NCBI RefSeq assembly: GCF_001412085.1
Contig: NZ_LKEV01000001.1
Coordinates: forward strand, 248,001-312,000
Direction of reading: 5' to 3'
Length of the DNA: 64,000 nt
From: Corynebacterium lowii
GTDB lineage: Bacteria; Actinomycetota; Actinomycetes; Mycobacteriales; Mycobacteriaceae
Within the stretch, counting starts at the first letter, position 1. Every line of letters starts with the position of its first letter. The position numbers were made by a program, and so were the translations under genes. A model generated the notes under the pieces. The model was not told where the DNA came from and ran no database searches. It saw nothing but the letters and a program-made list of their open reading frames with translations. Positions 30,109 to 37,830 of this stretch are shown piece by piece.

Positions 30109-30185
30109 TGGTCGGGATAACAGGATTTGAACCTGCGACCTCCTCGTCCCGAACGAGGCGCGCTACCAAGCTGCGCCATATCCCG
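30109..30185 (-). tRNA. tRNA-Pro (anticodon CGG), integration site; 30109-30153 is attR
   Basis: A complete cloverleaf can be written: acceptor CGGGATA / TATCCCG, D-arm GCGC...GCGC, anticodon stem CCTCG / CGAGG with loop TTCGGGA (anticodon CGG), T-arm GCAGG-TTCAAAT-CCTGT, and an encoded CCA. The 3' 45 nt are duplicated at 24464-24508, so the element restores an intact tRNA at this end. An imperfect hairpin at 30056-30101 just downstream may act as terminator for the tRNA and/or int. Confidence 0.95.
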
Positions 30186-30334
30186 CGGTGCTCACAACAC
30201 TCTAGTGCAGCCCCACGAGATTCGGCAAAACACCAGGAAAAAGCCCGGCCACCCCGCATTTTCGGCAACATACTCAGGTAGCATGCTCGGGCAACATACT
30301 CGGCACCACGATCAGCACCGCACCCAGTACCCCA

Positions 30335-31222
30335 CTAAGCACCGCGCTCGGTAATACGCAGCAGCGTGGCCGAGGGGCGACAGAAGAGCCGCACCGGCGC
30401 GTATTTGGAGGTGCCCAGGCCGTTGGAGACGTGCATGGCCATGCCCTCGAAGTCGTGGAGGCCGGAGACGCGGGCGGCGTCGATACCGCAGTTGGTCACC
30501 AGTGCGCGGCCCCCCGGCAGGCAGATCTGGCCGCCGTGGGTATGCCCGGAGAGGCTGAGTTGGTAGCCATCGCGGGCAAAGCTGCTGAGCACGCGGGGCT
30601 CGGGGGAGTGGGTGAGCGCGAGGGTGAGGTCGGCCTCGGGGTTGGGTGGCCCGGCGATTTCTTCGTAGTCGTCGAGGTCATGGTGGGGGTCGTCCACCCC
30701 GGCGGCGGCGATGCGCACGTGCCCCACCTGGAACTCGTGGCGGGCCTGGTTGGCGTCGCGCCAGCCGTGTTCAAGGAAGGCGGCGCGCATGCCTTTCCAG
30801 GGCAGATCAATGTAGGAGGGGGTGCGCTTGCCGCCGATGAGGTAGTGCAGCGGATTGACGGGGCGCGGCGCCCAGTAATCGTTGGTGCCAAAGACGAAGA
30901 GCCCCGGGCGTTGCAGCAGCGGGCCGAGAGCGGCGAGCACGGAGGGGACGCCGCGCTGGTCAGAGAGGTTATCGCCGGTGTTCACCACGAGGTCGGGGTT
31001 GAGGGCGTCGAGCGCGCTGACCCAGGCGATTTTGGCGCGCTGGCCGGGGATCATGTGGAGGTCAGAGACGTGCAGCAGCCGGAACTCCTCGGCCCCGCGC
31101 AGGGTGCCGGGGGGAAGCAGGGGGAGGGTGTACTGGTGCAGTTGAAAACGGTTGAGTTCGGTATACCCCCAGGCGGCGGTGGCCAGGCCGGTGCCGCCGA
31201 GGATGGCTGCAAGTTTTCTCAT
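30335..31222 (-). CDS. Membrane-associated metallophosphoesterase
   Basis: 295 residues from ATG 31222, with AGGTGGG upstream; in-frame sequence before it is not protein-like. The N-terminus MRKLAAILGGTGLATAAWGY is a probable membrane anchor. Calcineurin-like motifs: LLHVSDLHMIPGQ, VVNTGDNLSD, FGTNDYW (GNHD-like, with Thr-Asn), THSPEP and SGHTHGGQI. Substrate unknown; relatives include UDP-diacylglucosamine-type and lipid or nucleotide phosphohydrolases. It is divergent from the yqeY gene, as in other corynebacteria near ponA. Confidence 0.85.
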   Translation of the reverse strand: MRKLAAILGGTGLATAAWGYTELNRFQLHQYTLPLLPPGTLRGAEEFRLLHVSDLHMIPGQRAKIAWVSALDALNPDLVVNTGDNLSDQRGVPSVLAALGPLLQRPGLFVFGTNDYWAPRPVNPLHYLIGGKRTPSYIDLPWKGMRAAFLEHGWRDANQARHEFQVGHVRIAAAGVDDPHHDLDDYEEIAGPPNPEADLTLALTHSPEPRVLSSFARDGYQLSLSGHTHGGQICLPGGRALVTNCGIDAARVSGLHDFEGMAMHVSNGLGTSKYAPVRLFCRPSATLLRITERGA

Positions 31223-31268
31223 CGTGTGCACCCACCTGAGCCTACCTGTAGGGGTAGGTTCGGAAGGC

Positions 31269-31736
31269 ATGAGTGATATGAAAACGACCCTGCGCGGGGA
31301 TCTCAAGGAAGCCATGAAGGCCAAGGATAAAAACCGCACCGGCACCATCCGCATGTTGCTGGCCGCCATCCAGGAGGAGGAAACCAAGGGCACCAAGCAC
31401 GAACTCACCGATGAGGACGTGCTCAAGGTGATCGCCCGCGAAATCAAAAAGCGCCGCGAGTCCGCCGAGGTCTACGCCACCAATGGCCGCCAGGAGCTTG
31501 CCGACGCCGAGCTGGCCGAGGTAGAGGTGCTCCAGAGCTACCAGCCGGAGCAGCTTGACGACGCCGCCCTGCAAGACCTCGTAGCCAAGGTCATCGCGGG
31601 CATGGACCCGGCCCCGACTATGAAGGACATGGGCCAGGTGATGAAGGCCGCCACCGCCGAGGCCGCGGGCCGCGCCGATGGTAAGCGCCTTTCTGGGGCG
31701 GTTAAAGCTGCCCTAAGCGCTCCCGCAGGCGATTAG
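31269..31736 (+). CDS. GatB/YqeY domain protein
   Basis: 155 residues with the YqeY pattern (DLKEAMKAKDKNRTGTIRMLLAAI, IKKRRESAEVY, LQSYQPEQL, MGQVMKAA). It resembles the tRNA-binding tail domain of GatB; the cellular role is unsettled. Start ATG 31269; ATG 31278 has better spacing from GGAAGG and is an alternative. The 3' end overlaps the convergent ponA end by 35 bp. Confidence 0.88.
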   Translation: MSDMKTTLRGDLKEAMKAKDKNRTGTIRMLLAAIQEEETKGTKHELTDEDVLKVIAREIKKRRESAEVYATNGRQELADAELAEVEVLQSYQPEQLDDAALQDLVAKVIAGMDPAPTMKDMGQVMKAATAEAAGRADGKRLSGAVKAALSAPAGD

Positions 31737-34113
31737 TTAGTTCCTCTAGATCCGAGGTATCCACCGTGGGCAGAGCCGGGCGCTCGGAAGTCTGAGGGGT
31801 GACCGAGGCGGTGGGGGCCTGGGAAGTGGGCTCGGGCTGCCTGGTGGGTCGGGAACCATCCGAGACGTCCAGGGTGACCAGGCTGCCGGGCCGCAGCCCC
31901 TCGGGGTTTTCCGTGCGCGCCGCCCTGACGATGCCGCGCGGAGTTCCCTCCCCGGGCACGCTCTGGGTGTTCACGGTCAGGCCCGCCTCTTCGAGGAGGG
32001 CGCGGGCCTCATTCTCGTTTTTCCCGGTGGCTTCATCGAGGGCGCTTTGTAGGCGTCCGCGGTCGAGGTCGCGGTTGTAATCGGGCAGATAGCCGCCCAC
32101 GGCCTGTGGCACGGCGTTGGCCCATTGGAACCAGGTATCGGCGGGTTCATTGCCGCCGAAGAGGTTGCCGGTGCCGCACTGCTGCACCGGCCCGCTGCAC
32201 AGGGGCAGGTTCTGCGTGCCGTCGTTGTAGATGTACGGCGCGGCGGCGATATTGCTGTTAAAGCCCAGGAACGCGGAGGACATATGCGATTCCGTGGTAC
32301 CCGTCTTGGCGGCGACGGGGGAACCCCACCCCACGGCCTGCGCGGCGCGGGAGGCGGTGCCGGAAACAGCGTCCTCGGAAAGCCCATGCATGAGGGCATT
32401 GGCGGTTTGGGTATCTAGGACGTCCTCACATTCGGGACGTTCAAGGGGAATCTCGTTGCCGTCGCTATCCGTGATGGAGGCGATGGGGTTGGGTTCGCAC
32501 CAGCGCCCACCGGAGGCGATGCTGGCCCCCACGTTGGAGAGCTCCAGTGCGTTGACGGCCGTGGGGCCTAGCGTGAAGGAACCCAGGTTGTGATCCTTCA
32601 TGTAGTCCGCGATGGAGGCCTCTCCATCAAAGCTGCCGGGCACGGCGTAGGAGCGCAGTCCCAGTCCCACGGCGAGGTCCACCACGGGGGCCACCCCTAC
32701 TTGCTGGATGAGTTCCACGAAGGTGGTGTTGGGGGATTGGGCCAGGGCGTCCTTGAGCGTCATTTGGGGGGCGTAGGTGCCCGCGTTTTCCACGCAGTAG
32801 GTCATGGCCGGGCAGTTTTCGGCGCCGCCCTCGCCCATGCCCACGGCCTCGAAGCGTTCGGGCACGTTCAGCATGGTTTCCAGCCCCATGCCGTTATTGA
32901 TGGCCGCGGCTGCGGTAAAGACCTTGAACACCGATCCCGCTCCGTTGCCCACCATCGAGGTGGGTTGGGGCATGAGCGTTTCTCCGTTTTCCGGGTCCAG
33001 GCCGTAGTTGCGGGAGGAGGTCATGGCGAGAATATCGCGGGAGTCCTCACCGGGGCGCACCACGTTAAGCACCTCGGCCACCCCTGGGGTGCCGGGGTTG
33101 ACGTTGGCGGTCACGGTATTGCGCGCGGCGTCTTGCACCTGCGGGTCCAGGGTGGTGCGGATGGTGTAGCCGCCCTTGGTGAGCACGTCCTTGGGCAGGC
33201 CCTTGGCCTCTAGGTAGTTCAGGGCGTAATCACACATGAAGCCGCGGTCGCCGGCGGTAATGCACCCGTTGGGCAGAGATTCCGGCTGCTCCTGTACGCC
33301 CAGGGGGCGGAGCTTGTATTGCTCGGCCTGGGCGGCGTCGAGAGCCCCATAGGAGACCATCGCATCGAGCACGGTATTGCGGCGGGCGGTGACGCCCTCG
33401 GGGTTGGAGTAGGGGTCGAGCACCGAGGAGGATTGCACGATTCCGGCGAGCATGGCGGCCTGCGGCACGGTGAGTTCGGCGGCGCTGATGCCGAAGTACG
33501 TGCGGGCGGCGGCCTCCACGCCGAAGCTGTTGTTGCCGAAGGGCACGAGGTTGAGGTAGCGGGTGAGCACCTCGTCCTTGGTGAGTAGTTTGTCCAGGTC
33601 CGAGGCCATACGCATCTCGCGGAGCTTGCGCGGGATGGAGGTTTCGGTGGCGGCGCTGCGCTCGGCGTCGTCGTCGGCCGCGACGAAGAGCAGGTAGTTC
33701 TTCACGTACTGCTGGTTGAGGGTGGAGGCACCCTGGGAGACGCCGCCGGAGGTCAGGTTGGTGACCAGGGCGCGCATGGTGCCCTGCATATCCACGCCCT
33801 CGTGCTCGTAGAAACGACGATCCTCGATGGCGACGATGGCGTCCTTCATCGACTGCGAGATTCCCTCCGAGGGGACCTCGTAGCGGCGCTGATCGTAGAT
33901 CCACGCCATCGGCTCGCCGGTGACATCGGTGATGGTGGTGACGCCGGGGGCGTGACCATCGGTGAGGTCCGCGAGGTTGGATTCCATCGTTGAACTAGTG
34001 CGCTGTACGGCGATTCCGGCGACGCCCGCAGCGGGGGACAGCGCGATGGCGGAGACCACCCCGATGCTCACGGTGGTGCTGAGGATCGTCGTCAGCGATT
34101 TAGCGATAGACAC
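31702..34113 (-). CDS. ponA: Class A penicillin-binding protein (PBP1a-type transglycosylase/transpeptidase)
   Basis: 803 residues from GTG 34113 (MSIAKSLTT..., AGGG 8-9 nt upstream); ATG 34131 is an alternative. One N-terminal membrane helix. GT51 domain with the catalytic Glu in AIEDRRFYEHEGVD, and GASTLNQQYVKN. Transpeptidase motifs: SVFK (SxxK), SPN (SxN) and KTGTTE (KTG). A C-terminal PASTA domain (ARALLEEAGLTVNTQSV...VTLDVSDG) and a Pro/Thr-rich tail follow. It polymerises and cross-links peptidoglycan. It is divergent from the whiB-type gene. An apparent upstream extension is antisense to that gene and was not accepted. Confidence 0.93.
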   Translation of the reverse strand: MSIAKSLTTILSTTVSIGVVSAIALSPAAGVAGIAVQRTSSTMESNLADLTDGHAPGVTTITDVTGEPMAWIYDQRRYEVPSEGISQSMKDAIVAIEDRRFYEHEGVDMQGTMRALVTNLTSGGVSQGASTLNQQYVKNYLLFVAADDDAERSAATETSIPRKLREMRMASDLDKLLTKDEVLTRYLNLVPFGNNSFGVEAAARTYFGISAAELTVPQAAMLAGIVQSSSVLDPYSNPEGVTARRNTVLDAMVSYGALDAAQAEQYKLRPLGVQEQPESLPNGCITAGDRGFMCDYALNYLEAKGLPKDVLTKGGYTIRTTLDPQVQDAARNTVTANVNPGTPGVAEVLNVVRPGEDSRDILAMTSSRNYGLDPENGETLMPQPTSMVGNGAGSVFKVFTAAAAINNGMGLETMLNVPERFEAVGMGEGGAENCPAMTYCVENAGTYAPQMTLKDALAQSPNTTFVELIQQVGVAPVVDLAVGLGLRSYAVPGSFDGEASIADYMKDHNLGSFTLGPTAVNALELSNVGASIASGGRWCEPNPIASITDSDGNEIPLERPECEDVLDTQTANALMHGLSEDAVSGTASRAAQAVGWGSPVAAKTGTTESHMSSAFLGFNSNIAAAPYIYNDGTQNLPLCSGPVQQCGTGNLFGGNEPADTWFQWANAVPQAVGGYLPDYNRDLDRGRLQSALDEATGKNENEARALLEEAGLTVNTQSVPGEGTPRGIVRAARTENPEGLRPGSLVTLDVSDGSRPTRQPEPTSQAPTASVTPQTSERPALPTVDTSDLEELTNRLRERLGQL

Positions 34114-34183
34114 GTGCTCAACCCTACGCATTTTGGCCTCAAACAGGAACCCCAACCTCCCCCTTTTGTGTGACTCATTCGAC

Positions 34184-34199
34184 ATGGGTACACCCATGT
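34184..34199. promoter_or_regulatory. Palindrome CATGGGT-AC-ACCCATG between ponA and the whiB-type gene
   Basis: Perfect 7-bp arms around AC, 50 bp before the whiB-type start and 70 bp before the ponA start, in the divergent promoter region. Probably an operator; the regulator is unknown. Confidence 0.45.
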
Positions 34200-34248
34200 G
34201 ACTACACTTACCCAACGAAAAGCATAGGTATACCAAAGGAGTGCAGTA

Positions 34249-34602
34249 ATGACCGCTTCCCTTGTCTATGAATGCGACAATGCTTTCCTCGATTACGGGG
34301 CGGAAAAATGCCCCACGGACATCGTGCGTGACCGCGATGAATGGGTCATGCGAGCGCAGTGCCGCCACGTGGACCCCGACGCCCTCTTCGTACAGGGGGC
34401 CGAGCAGCGCAAGGCCGTATATATCTGCCAGGGCTGCCCCGTGATGAGCATTTGCCGTGCCGACGCCCTGGATAACAGGGTGGAGTTCGGCGTATGGGGT
34501 GGCCTCACCGAGCGCCAGCGTCGCGCGATCTTGCGCAAGAACCCCGAGATCACCAGCTGGGCCGATTACTTTGCGGCCGGTGGGGATCTTCCGGGGTGGT
34601 AA
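34249..34602 (+). CDS. WhiB-family iron-sulfur regulator (WhcA/WhiB4-like)
   Basis: 117 residues. Four conserved Cys are arranged as RAQC ... YICQGCPVMSIC (Cx2Cx5C), followed by the turn GVWGGLTERQRR, as in all Wbl proteins. RBS AAGGAG 7 nt before ATG 34249. Its position opposite ponA matches whcA of C. glutamicum, a negative regulator of oxidative-stress genes. The symbol is left open because several whc paralogues exist. Confidence 0.9.
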   Translation: MTASLVYECDNAFLDYGAEKCPTDIVRDRDEWVMRAQCRHVDPDALFVQGAEQRKAVYICQGCPVMSICRADALDNRVEFGVWGGLTERQRRAILRKNPEITSWADYFAAGGDLPGW

Positions 34603-34623
34603 TCGCCCGGCCACAGTCCCGGC

Positions 34624-34629
34624 TACAGT
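34624..34629 (+). promoter_or_regulatory. -10 hexamer TACAGT, leaderless start
   Basis: TACAGT 7 nt before ATG 34637 with no RBS between. Confidence 0.45.
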
Positions 34630-34636
34630 GTTGTGC

Positions 34637-34792
34637 ATGACAACTTGGGAATACGCAACCGTGCCTTTGCTCACTCACGCCACCAAGCAGATCCTCGATA
34701 CTTGGGGTGAGGACGGCTGGGAACTCGTCACCGTCATGCCGGGGCCGAACCCGGAAAATGTGGTGGCCTACCTCAAGCGTGAGGTGCAGTAA
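34637..34792 (+). CDS. Small DUF4177-type protein
   Basis: 51 residues: MTTWEYATVPLLTHATKQ, then WGEDGWELVTVMPGP and AYLKREVQ. The EYATVP...WGxxGWELV pattern is that of DUF4177 proteins. It is directly joined to the RidA gene (TAA-ATG without gap), an arrangement seen in C. glutamicum and mycobacteria. Function unknown. Confidence 0.8.
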   Translation: MTTWEYATVPLLTHATKQILDTWGEDGWELVTVMPGPNPENVVAYLKREVQ

Positions 34793-35248
34793 ATGATCTC
34801 CGAGCGACTTGCCGAACTCGGCATCACCCTGCCCGCCGTGGCCGCCCCGGTGGCCGCCTATGTTCCCGCCGTGCAGGTGGGCAACCAGGTATGGACCTCC
34901 GGGCAGCTCCCCTTCGTCGAGGGGGCGCTGCCCGCCACCGGCCAGGTGGGTGCGGAGGTCACCCCCGAGGAGGCCGCTGGTCACGCCCGGTTGTGCGCGC
35001 TTAATGCACTTGCGGCTATCGACGCCCTCGTGGGCATCGACTCGATCAAGCGCGTGGTGAAGGTGGTGGGCTTTGTTGCCTCCGCCCCGGATTTCCACGG
35101 TCAGCCGCAAGTGATTAATGGGGCTTCCGAGCTGGTAGGCGAGATCTTTGGCGAGGCCGGCGTGCATGCGCGTTCCGCCGTGGGAGTGGCGGAATTGCCG
35201 CTGGATTCCCCGGTTGAGGTGGAAGTGATCGTAGAACTTCACGCTTAA
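34793..35248 (+). CDS. RidA-family protein (enamine/imine deaminase-like)
   Basis: 151 residues of the RidA/YjgF/L-PSP fold: VWTSGQLPF, GQVGAEVTPEEAAGHARLCALNALAAIDA, VVGFVASAPDF, ARSAVGVAELPLDSPVEVEVIVELHA. The Arg of the ARSAVGV segment is the substrate-binding residue of the family, but this is the longer subgroup whose substrate is not known. It overlaps the operon with the DUF4177 gene. Confidence 0.85.
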   Translation: MISERLAELGITLPAVAAPVAAYVPAVQVGNQVWTSGQLPFVEGALPATGQVGAEVTPEEAAGHARLCALNALAAIDALVGIDSIKRVVKVVGFVASAPDFHGQPQVINGASELVGEIFGEAGVHARSAVGVAELPLDSPVEVEVIVELHA

Positions 35249-35275
35249 GTATGGGCACCCGCACCCGTAGGGCGC

Positions 35276-35281
35276 TAAGCT
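35276..35281 (+). promoter_or_regulatory. -10 hexamer TAAGCT, leaderless start
   Basis: TAAGCT 7 nt before ATG 35289; no Shine-Dalgarno sequence. Confidence 0.4.
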
Positions 35282-35288
35282 AAAAGAT

Positions 35289-36101
35289 ATGCAGCATCCC
35301 GCCTATAGCCAGCTTCGGCCGGTTACCGCCTCGGCCTCTGTTGTCCTGTGCCCCAATCCCAGTTACGCCGCACTGGAAGGCACAAATACGTGGGTTATCA
35401 AGGGCCCAGACGATGAGCGTTGCCTCATCGTGGATCCCGGCCCGGAAGATGAGGGGCACCTGAATGTGGTGCACTCCAAGGCCGGGGAGGTGGCGCTCAT
35501 CGCCCTGACGCACCGCCATCACGATCACGCCGATGGCGCCCCGCGATTCCGGCAACTCACGGGCGCTCCCATCCGGGCGATGGACCCCGCGCAGTGCCAC
35601 GGCGGCGAGCCTTTCCGCGACGGTGAGATTCTTTCCCTGGAAGGGGTAACCCCCCAGGTGGAGGTGGTGCACACCCCCGGTCACACGGGTGATTCCACCT
35701 CTTTTTTTGTGTGGTCGGGAACCCCCGGTGAATCCACCTTGGAAGGCATCATCACCGGCGACACCATCGCGGGCCGCCACACCACGATGATCTCCGAGAC
35801 CGACGGTAACCTGCGCGATTACCTCGCCTCGTTGGAACTCCTAGAGCGCCGTGGCAAGGACATTCCCCTGCTGCCCGGTCATGGGCCGGACGGCGAGGAT
35901 ACCGCCGCGTTCGCCCGCAAGTACATCGACCGCCGCCAATACCGCCTCGACCAGATTCGCCAGGCCTGGGAGGAACATGGCAAGGACATTGAGCTGCGCA
36001 CCCTGATCGACGTGATGTACGACGACGTTGACCCCGTTCTCCGCGGCGCCGCCGAGCAATCCACGCGGGTCGCCCTGCGGTACCTGGAGGACAACGAGTA
36101 A
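35289..36101 (+). CDS. Metallo-beta-lactamase-fold hydrolase
   Basis: 270 residues. Zinc ligands THRHHDHADG (HxHxDH), HTPGHTGDS, GDTIAG and LLPGHGP are in order. A C-terminal helical domain (about 205-270: RRQYRLDQIRQAW...VALRYLEDNE) resembles the LACTB2-type winged-helix tail of nucleases, so an RNA or acyl-thioester substrate are both conceivable. It lies 40 bp after the RidA gene and ends in a strong terminator. Confidence 0.85.
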   Translation: MQHPAYSQLRPVTASASVVLCPNPSYAALEGTNTWVIKGPDDERCLIVDPGPEDEGHLNVVHSKAGEVALIALTHRHHDHADGAPRFRQLTGAPIRAMDPAQCHGGEPFRDGEILSLEGVTPQVEVVHTPGHTGDSTSFFVWSGTPGESTLEGIITGDTIAGRHTTMISETDGNLRDYLASLELLERRGKDIPLLPGHGPDGEDTAAFARKYIDRRQYRLDQIRQAWEEHGKDIELRTLIDVMYDDVDPVLRGAAEQSTRVALRYLEDNE

Positions 36102-36123
36102 GTTCCGCTGCTGTTTGCGGAGA

Positions 36124-36150
36124 GGGAGCCCCTGGGGCTCCTTCTTTTTT
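36124..36150 (+). terminator. Intrinsic terminator
   Basis: GGAGCCCC / GGGGCTCC stem and TTCTTTTTT, 23 nt after the stop of the MBL-fold gene. Confidence 0.88.
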
Positions 36151-36165
36151 GTGTTGGTGCGGCGG

Positions 36166-36630
36166 CGCTTTGGGGTGCCAGTAGGAGTGTATTGGCGCTC
36201 CCACGCCCCGAGGTGGCACCCCTTGGGGTTGCGCTGGTGTTGTTGCGGCCGCAAGGGGTGCCACTGCCCGCTTATCGACGCCGCCCCTCCCGCCAGTGGC
36301 ACCCCAAAGTGCTGTGGGCGGGTGGGTACGTGGTGGGTTGGCGGCCGGGACCTCAGCCAACAGCCCCGGCGTCTTGATCCGGCCAACCACCACAACCCCA
36401 AGGGGTGCCGTTGTGGGTTCGTGGCGGCATCGGCTGGTGGTAGTGGCACTCCTTAGTGTCGTAAGCGCCGTAGTTGGTTTGGGTACGTGGATGAGCCGGG
36501 GGTTGCTGTCCCTGGAAAACACGCGCGGCTAATCTCCCCGGCCAACTCCCTCAAAGTCCAAACAACCCTAAAGCGTGCCACTACCGGAACCCCGAGCCCC
36601 AAAACTCACCCAATGGCACCCCTTAGCGCT
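36166..36630. repeat. Cluster C of GGGGTGCCA palindromic units (four units)
   Basis: The 700-bp gap 36102-36798 between the MBL-fold gene and glxR has no credible gene. Unit 1 at 36166-36227: GCTTTGGGGTGCCA ... GTGGCACCCCTTGG. Unit 2 at 36253-36308: perfect 12-bp arms GGGGTGCCACTG / CAGTGGCACCCC with the 13-mer GCTTATCGACGCC at 36270-36282 in the loop. Unit 3 at 36397-36459: AAGGGGTGCC ... GTGGCACTCCTTAG. Unit 4 at 36568-36630: CTAAAGCGTGCCACT ... ATGGCACCCCTTAGCGC. The last 160 bases before glxR show nothing recognisable. Confidence 0.78.
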
Positions 36631-36798
36631 GCTGCCGCCGTCAACCCATCAGCAACCCACCCCGCCACCAACGAAAGCGCCCACCCAGTCCTCAAAAAAG
36701 ACTGAGCGGACGCTCTGTAAACACGGGCGCTCCACAAGCTCCACAAAACGCGGGCGCCCTAAACGCCCACAAGCCCCACCCCCAAGCGCTCTGGCAAA

Positions 36799-37482
36799 CT
36801 ACCTCGCGCGCCGGGCCAGGTGCTCGGTATCCACGATGAGTACGGACTTGCCTTCCAGGCGAATCCAACCGCGGTGGGCAAAGGTGGCCAGGGCCTTGTT
36901 CACGGTCTCACGGGAAGCACCTACGAGCTGGGCAATCTCCTCCTGGGTGAGGTCGTGGTTCACGCGCAGCGCGCCGCCTTCTTGGGTGCCAAAGCGGTTG
37001 GCCAGTTGCAGCAGCGTCTTGGCCACGCGGCCGGGCACATCGGTGAAGATGAGGTCGGCCAGGGAGGCGTTGGTGCGTCGGAGGCGGCGGGCGAGAACGC
37101 GCAGCAGTTGCTGGGCGATCTCGGGGTGCTCGTCTACCCATTGGCGCAGCATGGCGGCATCCATCGTGGCGGCGTGAACCTCGGTGACGCACACGGCGGA
37201 GGAGGTGCGGGGGCCGGGATCGAAGATGGAGAGTTCACCGAACATGTCCGAGGGGCCCATGATGGTGAGGAGGTTTTCGCGGCCGTCAGGGGAGTGACGC
37301 GAGAGCTTCACTTTGCCCGAGGTGATGATGTAGAGGCGGTCGCCGGGCTCGCCTTCGTTGAAGATGGTGGAGCCACGGGTGAACCGGGTGGTCTCCATAT
37401 CTTGGATGAGGTTGTGCACGGCCGTGGGGTCTACGCCCTGGAAGATTCCGGCGCGCGAGAGGATGTCTTGTACAACTTCCAC
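36799..37482 (-). CDS. glxR: CRP/FNR-family global regulator GlxR
   Basis: 227 residues from GTG 37482 (GGAGA 4 nt upstream), exactly the length of C. glutamicum GlxR; longer in-frame readings are rejected. The N-terminal cNMP-binding barrel has [21 protein letters not shown] (phosphate-binding cassette). The C-terminal winged helix is [21 protein letters not shown]. GlxR is the cAMP-responsive master regulator of carbon metabolism in corynebacteria. The 350-bp gap up to nth holds GTGAAATTGTGAA (37629-37641), half-site-like repeats, but no full TGTGA-N6-TCACA site that I can see. Confidence 0.95.
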   Translation of the reverse strand: MEVVQDILSRAGIFQGVDPTAVHNLIQDMETTRFTRGSTIFNEGEPGDRLYIITSGKVKLSRHSPDGRENLLTIMGPSDMFGELSIFDPGPRTSSAVCVTEVHAATMDAAMLRQWVDEHPEIAQQLLRVLARRLRRTNASLADLIFTDVPGRVAKTLLQLANRFGTQEGGALRVNHDLTQEEIAQLVGASRETVNKALATFAHRGWIRLEGKSVLIVDTEHLARRAR

Positions 37483-37818
37483 AGTTTCTCCATTCAAGGT
37501 ACGGACGCAGAACTCCGGACCCTGTGTCTGCATACCAGCGGTGGTAGGGCAGGTGGAGTACGCCCGCCTGGTGTACTCGCGCTAATAGTGTCTATCCCGG
37601 ATTGAATCTGCGTATTAACGTGAAATTGTGAACCAGCACCCACTGTACAAGGAAGTTGGTTCTCCTTGCACGGTAACCGCGTGCGGCCCGGCAGGTGCGC
37701 CCGAGGTTTCGGGATGTGACCTGCTAGTGGGGATTCTATAGCAGTTCTTTATTGGTCTATAACTAACAGTTTCTTAGGTATTTGAACTAGCTGGGTACGA
37801 TGCCCACCGGGGAGTAAA

Positions 37819-37824
37819 TATGTT
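37819..37824 (+). promoter_or_regulatory. -10 hexamer TATGTT, leaderless start of nth
   Basis: TATGTT lies 6 nt before GTG 37831 and is the reason for preferring that start. Confidence 0.35.
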
Positions 37825-37830
37825 GTGTGA

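Larger units (their letters stand above)
24464..30153 (+). mobile_element. Minimal AICE-type integrative element in tRNA-Pro (about 5.65 kb)
   Basis: Bounded by 45-bp direct repeats of the tRNA-Pro(CGG) 3' part, giving an excised circle of 5645 bp. Gene order: RepSA-like HUH replication initiator, a structured non-coding stretch, XRE repressor (opposite strand), small protein, FtsK/Tra-type translocase, excisionase, tyrosine integrase. This is the rep-tra-xis-int core of actinomycete integrative and conjugative elements such as pSAM2, without accessory genes. Codons show visibly more T-ending third positions than the flanking host genes. All core genes look intact, so the element may still be mobile. 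Being under 6 kb it is small for the class. Confidence 0.88.

Noticed and set aside
34132..34674. N-terminal extension of PBP1a by about 180 residues
   Set aside because: It is antisense to the intact WhiB-type gene with its own RBS, is not protein-like, and would place the membrane helix mid-protein.
36296..36532. Small plus-strand ORF in repeat cluster C with one hydrophobic segment
   Set aside because: It is made mostly of the palindromic repeats, starts within a repeat arm and has no RBS or family resemblance.
37629..37641. GlxR autoregulatory site upstream of glxR
   Set aside because: GTGAAATTGTGAA contains direct rather than inverted half-sites and does not fit TGTGA-N6-TCACA, so it was not annotated.
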